NCBI GenBank assembly: GCA_023091735.1
Contig: JALKBU010000338.1
Span: forward strand, 1-47,261
DNA: 47,261 nucleotides
Source of the DNA: Trichomonas tenax
Lineage: Eukaryota > Parabasalia > Trichomonadida > Trichomonadidae
Direction of reading: 5' to 3'
In this document: in pieces, positions 26,207 to 36,100 of the stretch
How positions within the stretch are numbered: position 1 is the first letter of the stretch
Layout of the letters: each line of letters opens with the position of its first letter
The notes under the pieces: model-generated
What the model was told of the DNA's origin: nothing
Database searches by the model: none
The model's input: only the letters and a program-made list of their open reading frames with translations
Position numbers and translations under genes: made by a program

Positions 26207-28111
26207 TTATTTATTAACTAATTGATGAATAATTCTTAAGAAACTATCAATCGAAGCAATGTATGAAATATCATTTGCTTTGATTGCTACTGTAACACCA
26301 TTCGAATTCTGCATAGCACGAAGTGCGATTAGCTGTCCATCTGGTGTTGAAACAACACTATGTATTTCACCTCCTTCATTAACCAAAGAAATACCAAACA
26401 AAGTTTGTCGCAGCAAGTTTTCGAGATCATTAAACTTTTCTTGCAAGAACAAACGACTTTCTTGGGTCCCTGACCAAGCAAGAAGGAAATCAACATCACT
26501 TGGAGAGAATAGCTGATATATCTGAATGTTAACTGGCTCGATTGTAGTGTATTTAGTTTGCCCGTCTAATGTTGAGAAAACTACATTGAAGTAAATTCTC
26601 GTGTTTGCTGCCTTCTTTGCAACTAATTCTAAAGTGACTTCTTCTGGTTTGCTGAAATCTGATATAGGAATTGTTTTTGTTCCTTCTGTGGAGAAATATT
26701 CAGGACATGATGTAGTTATTGTTATACCAATTATTGGCTCTTTTAGTTTCTGTTTTGATGAAACTCTCATTACAAGAATTGCCATTGATTGATTATAAAC
26801 GTGAAATTCTACATCTTGTGCAGTAAACATACATGGAACATTTTCCATATCTCCATAATTAATATTAGACACAATTTGATTTTCATTCTTTGGCATTTTT
26901 TGTTGAACAAAGATTGATTCTAATGAACAATTATCATGAATAAAATTGTTAATCAACTGGGAGATATCAGAGTCTATTTCAGGAATATTATAAATTGCTG
27001 GTGCAGAGTGTGCTGGAGTATGTTCAAGAGATGCTTTAATAAAGGCTCTTCTTGCCGGAAAATTCGATAAGAAACAAACTAATGTTGACTTGACTTCTTT
27101 AACTTGCTGCTGGAATAAAGAATACCAAAGCTCATCAAGCTGCGGTGATTCCTTGAAATATAGTCTAAAGAATGATATTATATCGTTTTGGGAGAATCTC
27201 GATGCTAATTTAAAGCTGGCAATCGCTAATGTTGAATTTGGAGAACATTTCGTGAATCTTGGATTGATAGAATCTATGATTGGAGGCAAAAGCTTCATTT
27301 TTAGGGCTTGTGTCGATTCTGAATCAATTCTTATGATTATTTCGTCTTTGGTGAAATTAAATTCTTGAGCAGAATTTTCAATCACTGTTGTTAAGCCAAA
27401 CTGCGACTGTGGATTCTCTATCACTGATAAAACATTCGCTTTTAGTATTGATTTCGTGATTAACGCATTATTTAGTTGGATTGGATCATTTGGAATCGTA
27501 TTTTCAGGATAAAGTGTCTTTGGAGAGTAAATCATTTTCTCTATTGGGTTCATAGCGTAAAATTGTTGATTAACGAAAGATTCTAATTGGTTGTTTTCAT
27601 TTATTAAGTGTTTCAAATTTAAAATTTGTGTTGCTGGAGAAGTTGATTCATTTAGTTTAACTTGATCAATATCATTGAGTTTCACTAGTTTAGGATATGC
27701 TTTTGCTACTTCATAGATGCAATTTGTTGCAACTTGCCTTAATAATGGTGTTTGAGTTTTATCTTTGATAATTTTCATTAATTTATTCGTAAAGTTATTG
27801 ATGTGGATGCCTTGTTTTGGTAATTGAAGCCATAATTTTGTTTCGCAAGTTATACTCGAAATTTTTGATGAAAGATGCTCTGATTCCAACAAAATTGAGC
27901 AAAAATCCATTATTCTGTTGAATGAATCTTCGCATTTCTTAAAAAATGAATAATTTTCGACAATATCATTTAAATAATTTTCTTTGTGAAGGATTTCTAA
28001 GTATTTATATTGCTCTTCGACGGAGTGAAGGATAGTTTCGGCACTGTGTTCAACTTTTAAGCCTCCACTAAGAGAAGCAAAAGTCTCGTATAAATCATCC
28101 TTCGAAAGCAT
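26207..28111 (-). CDS. Adaptin-like protein (perhaps AP-5 beta type)
   Basis: A protein of about 634 residues starting MLSKDDLYETF; the open frame extends only to a TTG. A TCATTATTTTTA Inr-like sequence lies immediately before this ATG. Residues 1-400 are helical solenoid, including LLRQVATNCIYEVAKAYPKL, which is adaptin-trunk-like. After a short linker (about 400-430) the C-terminal 200 residues become beta-rich and then mixed (VEFHVYNQSMAILVMRVSSK, then a final helix-sheet unit), like an adaptin hinge plus appendage. A trunk plus appendage in one mid-sized protein fits a beta-type subunit of a coat complex. The resemblance to AP-5 beta is weak and by architecture only; TSET or AP-4 subunits are alternatives. 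It would act in vesicle traffic on endosomal or Golgi membranes. Confidence 0.5.
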   Translation of the reverse strand: MLSKDDLYETFASLSGGLKVEHSAETILHSVEEQYKYLEILHKENYLNDIVENYSFFKKCEDSFNRIMDFCSILLESEHLSSKISSITCETKLWLQLPKQGIHINNFTNKLMKIIKDKTQTPLLRQVATNCIYEVAKAYPKLVKLNDIDQVKLNESTSPATQILNLKHLINENNQLESFVNQQFYAMNPIEKMIYSPKTLYPENTIPNDPIQLNNALITKSILKANVLSVIENPQSQFGLTTVIENSAQEFNFTKDEIIIRIDSESTQALKMKLLPPIIDSINPRFTKCSPNSTLAIASFKLASRFSQNDIISFFRLYFKESPQLDELWYSLFQQQVKEVKSTLVCFLSNFPARRAFIKASLEHTPAHSAPAIYNIPEIDSDISQLINNFIHDNCSLESIFVQQKMPKNENQIVSNINYGDMENVPCMFTAQDVEFHVYNQSMAILVMRVSSKQKLKEPIIGITITTSCPEYFSTEGTKTIPISDFSKPEEVTLELVAKKAANTRIYFNVVFSTLDGQTKYTTIEPVNIQIYQLFSPSDVDFLLAWSGTQESRLFLQEKFNDLENLLRQTLFGISLVNEGGEIHSVVSTPDGQLIALRAMQNSNGVTVAIKANDISYIASIDSFLRIIHQLVNK

Positions 28112-28299
28112 TAAAAATAATGAATTCTTCAATTAATAATTATTCAATGAAACATCAGAAATATTAATTAATCATTACCTTTTGATATATTTTATCATAT
28201 TTTTTATTAGGACTCTTATTTCTGTATTTTAAAAGCACCCAGATTATGTAAATATATATTTAATTCATAATACGAATTTAGTATTTTTAATAGACAATA

Positions 28300-29448
28300 T
28301 TATTTTTCTGATAATTCCATTGCGCTCTGCATAAGGAAATCAACAATCTCTAAGTTTTCAATGCTTGAGAACCTAATTAAAACAGCTCTTGCCGGTTGAA
28401 CCATGTTAACGTATCCCAAGAATTGCATTATGCAATCTGCATGCATTGTAGGACGCATTTCCTTGAATATAAACTGGTTAAGAGTGACAATATGGTTTGG
28501 TCCACGTCTCATAACCATTCTATAACCTTTAATTGTGTAATTAATGTGGAAATCACCGATGCCAAGGCACAACCACTTTGTGTCTTCAAGGATATAGATT
28601 TTCACAACATCACTAAATAATATTTCATCATTTTCTTCGCCAGTGAAAGATTCAAGAAGAATAGCCGGAAATTCCGTAAATTTGCCTTCTCCGCCTTCCT
28701 GATCATCTTCTTGTTCATCCGAATTTTCAACTTCTGGAGCCGTGAACGCGACTGGTTTATCTACATTGATATCAATGTTGAGATCTGTTGATTTGATAAT
28801 TTCTTGCAACTTTGCGAGAATATTATCGCGATTTGCTTGGAATTTGATTCTGATTGGGAATGAATTTTGTGTAGTAATGTTAATATTGTTCATTTTAATC
28901 ATATCTGTTTCGAATGCTTCAGGATTGATTTGATGGTAAGCTTTCATATTGACTAAAAGTGCTGCGAAAGAAATTTTCTTTGGTGTCATGTATATAATTC
29001 CGTCTTTGGTTGCATTAAAAATACCTTCAATACCTTCTTTATCAATATCTGAGTAATAAATTGCTGGAACATCGATTAACATATTGCTTAATTGCTTAAT
29101 TTGGGCAATGACTTCATTTACATGTTGAAGGAAGTTGTTTCTATCATCAGTGTTAGCGAATGTAAGGACATATGGAGCCTTTACTCCAAGCAAGAAAGAA
29201 TTGAATTTCACTGATCTTTCGAATATTGCGACAGGATTCGTCCATTCAAGAATCTGGACCCATATATACCTTCCGAGCCTAAATACGATGTTTGTTCCAG
29301 AGCCGCTGAATTGAACTTTATCGTAACCTTCGCAAAACCAGAATGTTCCTTTATCTTCTTTGAACCTTAACTGGGATATGCATGCTAGGTTCTCTTTTGC
29401 CTGTAATTTGTTTTCATCTTCTTGAGTAAATTCTTTATTAAGATTCAT
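28300..29448 (-). CDS. Ran-binding-domain (RanBP1-like) protein
   Basis: A 382-residue protein whose C-terminal 125 residues match the Ran-binding domain: VVKIYILEDTKWLCLGIGDF, YRMVMRRGPNHIVTLNQFIF and a closing hydrophobic stretch (ARAVLIRFSSIENLEIVDFL). These correspond to the canonical A-K-L-F/GxGDxK, R-xVMRR and laiRFk segments. Upstream (about 20-125) a second beta-rich region (CISQLRFKEDKGTFWFCEGY and onward) could be a divergent PH-like fold. An acidic linker (EVENSDEQEDDQEGGEGK) separates the two. Ran-binding proteins of this sort act with RanGAP or at the pore to release export complexes; which one this is (RanBP1, RanBP3, Nup50-like) cannot be settled. A TGACACGTAAA motif lies 36 bp upstream. 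Confidence 0.72.
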   Translation of the reverse strand: MNLNKEFTQEDENKLQAKENLACISQLRFKEDKGTFWFCEGYDKVQFSGSGTNIVFRLGRYIWVQILEWTNPVAIFERSVKFNSFLLGVKAPYVLTFANTDDRNNFLQHVNEVIAQIKQLSNMLIDVPAIYYSDIDKEGIEGIFNATKDGIIYMTPKKISFAALLVNMKAYHQINPEAFETDMIKMNNINITTQNSFPIRIKFQANRDNILAKLQEIIKSTDLNIDINVDKPVAFTAPEVENSDEQEDDQEGGEGKFTEFPAILLESFTGEENDEILFSDVVKIYILEDTKWLCLGIGDFHINYTIKGYRMVMRRGPNHIVTLNQFIFKEMRPTMHADCIMQFLGYVNMVQPARAVLIRFSSIENLEIVDFLMQSAMELSEK

Positions 29449-29913
29449 TCTTCCGTTTAAAGATGTTTTCTGACTCCTATATCTGACACGTAAAAATTTC
29501 CGAAAAATGCCATGTGAATAAAATCCAACTCTATTGAATCAATTGCATTTAAATGTATCAAAGTCTTTCGAATTGATTCAAAATGCAGAGAGGGGAAATT
29601 GACATACGACTTCATTTCAATTTATATATATATTTCATCAGATTTTTATTTTCATACAGCTGAGGCCCAAAATTCATCCTGTATTGCTTTCATTCTGGCT
29701 GTAGACATTTTCTAAAAATTCTATGGCTATAGGAATTCTTTCGGCACAATATTCCTCTGAGGATCATATTAATTTTAGAAATATTTTCAGGTTAACATCT
29801 ATAAAATATACAATATCTATTACCAAAGAATGGGACATCCAATGTTTAAGAATATGATATATTTGACAATTGTCAAAAATGAAAGAAATGTCAAAATCCA
29901 AAAAGTACCAAAA
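29449..29913. other. Spacer between divergent genes, no gene seen
   Basis: Separates the Ran-binding-domain gene from ARL8. The frame that precedes the ARL8 ATG is open for 28 codons but lacks family similarity and is probably untranslated. Apart from the motif at 29484-29494 no strong feature was seen. Confidence 0.5.
29484..29494. promoter_or_regulatory. TGACACGTAAA motif
   Basis: Perfect match to the recurring motif, 36 bp upstream of the Ran-binding-domain ATG, reading opposite to the gene. Confidence 0.35.
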
Positions 29914-30456
29914 ATGAGTTCTCTTTTCTCACGATTCTGGGATTGGTTAATGGGACTTTTCTGGAATAAAGAAATGTCCATAACAATCCTGGGCCTTTCT
30001 AACGCCGGAAAGTCAACTTTAGTTCGCGCTTTGATGGGAAAACAAACTGAAGATATCGTTCCAACGATCGGTGTCGAAACAAACACATTCAAGAAGGGTC
30101 ACGTACAGATAAAGGCCTGGGATATCGGTGGACATAAGCAATTCCAGTTTTTGTGGCCGATATATTGCCAAAATGCAAACGCTATTGTTTATGTTCTCGA
30201 TGCTTCTAGTCAGGAAGCTATTTCAGAGAGCATTACACAACTCCACAACTTAGCTAAGGATGAAAACGTCGGAAAGGTCCCAATCTTGATTTGCGGTAAC
30301 AAGGAGGACCTTCCAAACGCTTTGCCAGCTGCTAAACTCATCGAAAAGTTACGTTTATCAGAAATCGAAGGACATGATGTCGCTTTATTCACAATTTCGG
30401 CTAAGGAGAAAACTCACCTCGATTCAGTTGTCAACTGGCTCATTGAACACGCTTAA
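29914..30456 (+). CDS. ARL8: ARL8-type small GTPase
   Basis: A 180-residue Arf-family GTPase. Start at MSSLFSRFWDWLMGLFW because this matches the ARL8 N-terminal amphipathic helix (LFSRLLDWFRSLFW), which binds membranes; the open frame upstream has no family similarity. G1 is GLSNAGKST (residues 27-35), switch I is IVPTIGVETN, G3 is WDIGG (69-73), G4 is GNKEDLPNAL and G5 is ISAKEK. ARL8 positions lysosomes and endosomes by recruiting kinesin adaptors and the HOPS tether, and is ancient in eukaryotes. The residue after DIGG, normally the catalytic Gln, is His74 here, so intrinsic GTP hydrolysis may be altered. Strong family match otherwise, including the GNKxDLPNAL and WLIEHA end. Confidence 0.93.
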   Translation: MSSLFSRFWDWLMGLFWNKEMSITILGLSNAGKSTLVRALMGKQTEDIVPTIGVETNTFKKGHVQIKAWDIGGHKQFQFLWPIYCQNANAIVYVLDASSQEAISESITQLHNLAKDENVGKVPILICGNKEDLPNALPAAKLIEKLRLSEIEGHDVALFTISAKEKTHLDSVVNWLIEHA

Positions 30457-31414
30457 ACTATATAACATCTAAATGAGACTTTTCAAATCATTTTATTTTG
30501 AAAAATAAAATAAATTACTTCAAAAATCAAAATTGAATACTACTATGCATTTTCTATAAATTGCGTATGACATTACATCGATAACTTTTGATAATTTGAT
30601 TCACTGCTTTTCGATTTTTAAGAATATGATATTGATATGTTTCATTCCTATTGCATTACTTTCTGGTAGATATATAACCAATTTCTGAGTTAAACCCTGT
30701 TTAACTAATCGGAAAAAAAAATATTTGTTTTTGGGGTGAAAAGTTGTGAATTCTCCTTAACAGCATTGAGGATTCTGTTGCCATTATAATTTATCATATA
30801 AATGAAGTATTTTAGTGGAATTTCACACAGCTTTTATGAAATTGTTATTTTGGCGTTCTTTCAAATGGGTGAAATACAATGAACAAGCAACATATACCGC
30901 ATCGAAAGCCGAGGAGATTATTACACAGTTTAGGCCTGTCAAAGCGTTTGATTGCGAAATTAAAGAATGAGAAATATTTTAAAATGCTCTTGATGGATTG
31001 GATTCAATTTAAATAACATCAATTGCGCATGGCGTGAAAGATGGATTTTAACCATTTGCTGAACAAGGAATGATCAAAAGACGTCAATATGGATTAGCAG
31101 CAGGCGATGTTATGACAGTTTTAACTTGCCTGATGCATGTTTCATTAGGAGCAACTCGGTTTTTCACACTGATAGAGTATTTTTGAAAAGCAAATATTTT
31201 ATGCTTTGATTTCTAAAACATCAAAAACTCTATTGGTTCAAATTTAATGTTGATGATGCAAAAAACATTCTATTTGGTAATCAAATGAGATTTGCATGAG
31301 AAGGAGTTCAATTTTGATGTTAACATTATTTGCATGATTGAAATAAACATTTTTTTTTAATATTTTGATTCTCTATAAGATTTTGATGAATCCTGATCAT
31401 TAGAATGGAAATAA
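30457..31414. other. Spacer with decayed coding scraps
   Basis: No intact gene. 30836-30970 (+) has a 44-codon ATG frame (MKLLFWRSFKWVKYNEQATY and onward). About 31030-31188 (+) reads GVKDGF, a stop, then PFAEQGMIKRRQYGLAAGDV and MTVLTCLMHVSLGATRFF, then a stop. Both have protein-like composition but are interrupted and frameshifted. I do not recognise the source. They may be remains of one gene, of a mobile element, or of the missing front of the glycosyltransferase that follows. Confidence 0.4.
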
Positions 31415-31555
31415 AAGAAAAAACAAAATGAACGAGAACAGTCTTTGATATTGTGGCTATATTCGGAGGGCCCCAATGTAAAAATACAGCAGCAGCAATA
31501 TTTAATCTTTAATCATCATAAAATACCAAATATTACAGAAAGAATTACATTTTAC

Positions 31556-32704
31556 ATGGCACATGCGTCTCGCATGATAAGATTAACGCGATATATTCCA
31601 TTAAGTTATCTCGGATACCCTTTAGTTACGAAAAATTGGGATCATCCAGCCGTTAAAAACAGTAAAACACAGATTTGCCATGCAGTGAAATCAACAGTGA
31701 TGATCGCTTACTTCGATCACGCATTTGTTTGCTACTCTCCTTCAACGAGATATTACAATATGAGAAAGGAACCGCCATTTCCATTGACAGAAAAATATCA
31801 AGGATTATCACTTTCTGGATCTGCACCCGTTGGTGTGTGGTTCTATGAGCGACATAGAGAGTGGGCCCATATTATTTTCGATTTTCTTGCTTCTCTTGTT
31901 CTTTTACCGGATGAAGTCATTGAATTTGGCTTTATTACACCTGCTCCATGGAGTGCTGCATATCAATGTCAAGAGTGGTTTGATTTGCTTCAATGGAAGA
32001 AAGTGAGGGAATATGATGGATATGGATTCTCTAAATACGTTCAGCAGCTAATTGTCATTAATCCTATGCTAGATGCTGATGGTGTCACAGTTGCTGGTGT
32101 TCCTTTGTTACGAAAAAGATTCGACCAATGTTATAACCTCTCTAAGATACCTGCAACAAGATATTATCTCACAAACAAGTTAAACAGACGATCTATTGGC
32201 AATTTCGAGGAGCTCACTCAAGCTGTGAGCAAAATCAAGATTACATATGGTTGCAAATGGGAAGTTTATACATTCGGAAAGAGCTTAAAAGAAGTAATGT
32301 ATCAATGGGCAGAAATCAAAGTTTTAGTCACTGTTGGCGGTTCAATGTGTTATAATAACATTTTCATGAAGGCAGGTACTGGTATGGCACTAGTTTTCTC
32401 AAACAAAATGGATGTACAAAACATGCAACTTGCCGTAGCCACAAAAATATGGATGGCCGGAGTTATGTTCACTGATTTCTCACACGAAGATAAAGCTTAT
32501 AATGTAGATATCCCTCTATTCGTTAGACATGCTACAGCACTAGTTTATGCTGTAGAACACCAAAGATGGGGAGAGCATCCCGGACTTGCACAGTTCTTCA
32601 ACGAAACTTTCATGCAGAGTTGCCCGAAGGACATCATTCCACCAATTTATGTCGATCAGGTGATCGTGGAACCAATTTATACTTATGATGATTGGGCATA
32701 TTAA
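31556..32704 (+). CDS. GT61-like glycosyltransferase, N-terminus uncertain
   Basis: From the first ATG the protein is 382 residues; the frame is open back to 31415 without an earlier ATG. The C-terminal half carries the GT61 (DUF563/EOGT-like) pattern: KITYGCKWEVYTFGKSLKEV, then VLVTVGGSMCYNNIFMKAGTGMALVF in the place of the family's donor-binding G-ST/LTN-hF--pg segment. A YFDHAFVCYSPSTRYYN region matches the acceptor-side part. GT61 enzymes transfer xylose or GlcNAc in the secretory pathway and normally begin with a membrane anchor, which is missing here. The preceding 600 bp hold broken coding scraps. It is therefore either a start-lost pseudogene or a gene with an unrecognised 5' exon. 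Confidence 0.55.
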   Translation: MAHASRMIRLTRYIPLSYLGYPLVTKNWDHPAVKNSKTQICHAVKSTVMIAYFDHAFVCYSPSTRYYNMRKEPPFPLTEKYQGLSLSGSAPVGVWFYERHREWAHIIFDFLASLVLLPDEVIEFGFITPAPWSAAYQCQEWFDLLQWKKVREYDGYGFSKYVQQLIVINPMLDADGVTVAGVPLLRKRFDQCYNLSKIPATRYYLTNKLNRRSIGNFEELTQAVSKIKITYGCKWEVYTFGKSLKEVMYQWAEIKVLVTVGGSMCYNNIFMKAGTGMALVFSNKMDVQNMQLAVATKIWMAGVMFTDFSHEDKAYNVDIPLFVRHATALVYAVEHQRWGEHPGLAQFFNETFMQSCPKDIIPPIYVDQVIVEPIYTYDDWAY

Positions 32705-33194
32705 TTTGTTATTTTTAATTTATATTATAAATGTAAATAGATTATGTAAATAACCAAAATAATAACAATAGAATATAATGATCATAATTAAAATGTCATA
32801 AATCAAAAATTTATCGAAATAATAAAATATTAAAACCAAGAAATTAATGTTGAAAAATTTGCACATGTGTAATATAAATACTTCCAAGGATATAATCATA
32901 TGGTGGATGAATTGAAGCACAGAAATTGAATAATTTTATATGAAATATTCTTTTACATTCCACTTATATGAGTCGATGAATAAAGTGTAGAGATGGAATA
33001 TAATTGTTTTACAGGCAGAAAAATGCTTAGATTTTCGATATGATTTGTAGAAATTTTATAAAATATTGAAAATTGGCCAAAGTTTGGATAGTCTAATCTT
33101 CTTTTCGACTAAAATGACTAAATTCGATGTGATTCGAAATGCTAAAAATTAAGTTAGTAATAAAAAGTGCCAATTTTTAGGAAAGCTTTTTAGA
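32705..33194. other. Intergenic, no gene seen
   Basis: Very AT-rich. No protein-like frame, repeat or RNA gene recognised. Confidence 0.55.
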
Positions 33195-36100
33195 ATGTCG
33201 AAAGTTCCAGATGTAAAAGAGCTTTCTAAAATGATATTAAATGAGTCTAAAGACTTCAACATGGACAATTTCATACATAACGAGCTCGGAACTTATTTTG
33301 AGTCGCTTTTAACATATTTAAAAGTTCATCATCGCCCTTATCAAGGCAAAATTCTCAAGAAAACGAAATGCATGAGTCCTGAGAAGATTATCAAAGCAAT
33401 TACAAAGATTGTTCCATTCTTCAATCCTTCAATTCTCGAAAACGTCTCTTTGGAAGTTATTGCTGGTTGCTTTGTGTATTTGTTGCACGCAAAAACACCA
33501 GAAGATATTCGTACACCATGTGTTCAGCTTTATTTGAACATTCTTACCGCGATTAAACCGGAATGGCACTCAAGAATGGACTCTGCGAACACATTGATTA
33601 TTCCGTTCATCAGATACGCGAGAAATACAGACGAAGCAAACAATTTTGAGAAATATACTTCAAGACCTGACCAAGAAATTGTTGTTTTTGATAAAAGCAA
33701 AGGAACGCAGAAAGATTGCGAGAACAACTTGATCAAAACATTCCAATGGGTCAATGAAAATTGGGCCTATGGACCATCAAACATTTGCGATTTTCTCTTC
33801 AAATATATTCTCGCTGTTATTTATCACTCGATTGCCGATAAAGCTGGTTACACAGGAACCGCGTATGGTTTTAATGACCCTGTTCTTGAAAATTTCCACA
33901 CACAAACATTAATTTTCTTACAAAATTCCGTTGAAATGGATTTAGACTTGCAACCTCTATTTGAAAATAATGTCTATATGATAATGACTATCAATATACT
34001 CGCTGTTACGGAGCAATACAACACTGTTCAAAATGCTGCAAGAACTCTTCAAATTTACAACAAGATTCTTTCAACAGACCAAATAATTAATCACCTCACG
34101 TCAATAAGCAAGGATCTCTTCTTAACAATCCCATACACAGCTGCAAATAACTCGAAGAAATATCTCGAAAAAACTTGCCCAGAAGGTGAAAGAAAGGAAG
34201 TTCTCGACAAACTATTGAAGTTGTTTATCTCTGTTTTCAATATGGTCTACAAGGTAATGAAAGGTGAAGATATTTATACATTCTTCCACAACTATTTCGA
34301 TAAGTTTGCTTCTACACCAAGAGTTGCTTGTTATTTGTATTCTGCCTTTGCACAGCGCCTCATTAACAAGCGCCAGTCTGATTCTCGTCCATGGGTCTTC
34401 TTAATGGAACTTGCTCGCAAACAAGATATTTATGCAGCGATTTCATGCAAATACGCTCAGATGATGGGTTGCTTCCAAATTCCATGCTTACTTGAATTCG
34501 AAATTGAAGATTCGATCGCTGCTGCTTCTTCATTCTACACGCATCGCTTCAAAGATACATCTCCAGAAGAATTTGATTTCTTCCTCAATAATGCAGAAGA
34601 TATCATTGATCACCCGAATACACTTGTTGTAGATCATTTAAAGTCCATGTGGTCACCACTCGATCAATATGATGAAGTATTCGAAAACTTCCCATTACCG
34701 TTACCACCGATTTCTTCTATTTCAGATGAAGATTTCGATATATTAGCTACAAACTTCATTACTCCATTTGAAACATACTCTCAGGAAGAAGACATCAAGA
34801 TCAAGCACCGTTTGTTCGGCCCAATTATCTCTTTCTATGACACAATCCAACTCTGCTCTCATCTCCCACCGGATATCCAGTATGAAGCAACAAATGTCTT
34901 CCCATACTCTCGTCAGCGCCTCTTCACAGCATTATTGCACGAAAAGGATCCACTTATTCTCAAGAGATCACTCGAAATTCTCATCAAAATCATTTCTCAT
35001 CAGGATGTTGTCGATAAACTTGATGCTGATTCTTTGTCAGCCTGGTACTTAACAATAATGTTGTTGCTGTCCCGCAAGGAAAAAGAATTAAATGAAGTTG
35101 CTATCCGTGCATTCGAGAGATCAATTCACTTTGGAGTCAAGGGAGCAGGTTCAATGCTTCAATTCTTCATGGCTCTTCTCGAAATGAAGGTACTTCCAAT
35201 CAATGCATCAATCATCGATATTCTTTCTTCTGTTCCACTCTTCGCTGTTGATCAGCAGATTCCTGAGCCACTCATCAAGGATTACAAATCAAGAGTTAAT
35301 GCAAATGCTGATCTTTACATCCAGAATGCGACATCAGCTGTTATTAAGCCAGGAAAGCAAATGCAGCAGAGATTAATTCGCGTTGTTACTGATTTATTCG
35401 ATCAAGCAAAGGAAAATGCCGATCTTTGGGACTTATATTTGTGTGTTATCACACCTCTTCTTTCAGACGAAATCACGCAGCCAAAGCCAAACGCTCTTAC
35501 TCTTGGAATGTTACTTTCTGCTCTTGCTAATGCACTTAAGTCACAAAATGCCACAGCAATCGACATTATCAGAGCTCAACTCATGGTTATTCCACGTATC
35601 TCAGAATGCGCTCATCTCCAGTTGCAGCAATTTATCGCCAGTCTTGTCGAGTTTGCTACTGATGACAAGTTTGTCGAAAACAACACTATTTGGGCATGCG
35701 GTTACTTAGAGATCATCTCTGTTCTTTTCATCTACAACTACGAGCTTATGAGACTTGATGCCAGCTATTCTAAGTTCATCAAGCTCCTTAGCTCACTTGC
35801 TGCAAGCAACAAGAAGGTGATCGCTAAATTCGCAAATAGTCTTATGAAGACAATTTCACTCTTCTTCGGTGGTTTCCCGTTCAACCACTCTATTCTCTTC
35901 CCAACAAGCCAGTCGGAGGTTATGGATCAAGAGAATACAATCGCAACACGTTCTGGTGGTATCCTTCAATTCTCCAAGGATGAAAAATCTGAAGATATCG
36001 AAGTTGTTGCTCAAACAGCCGTTGGACGCTTCGAGTGGGACTTCAAGCCAATCTCAGGTGAGTTCTACACTAAGAACAAGGAGGGTGAAGCAGTAACAAT

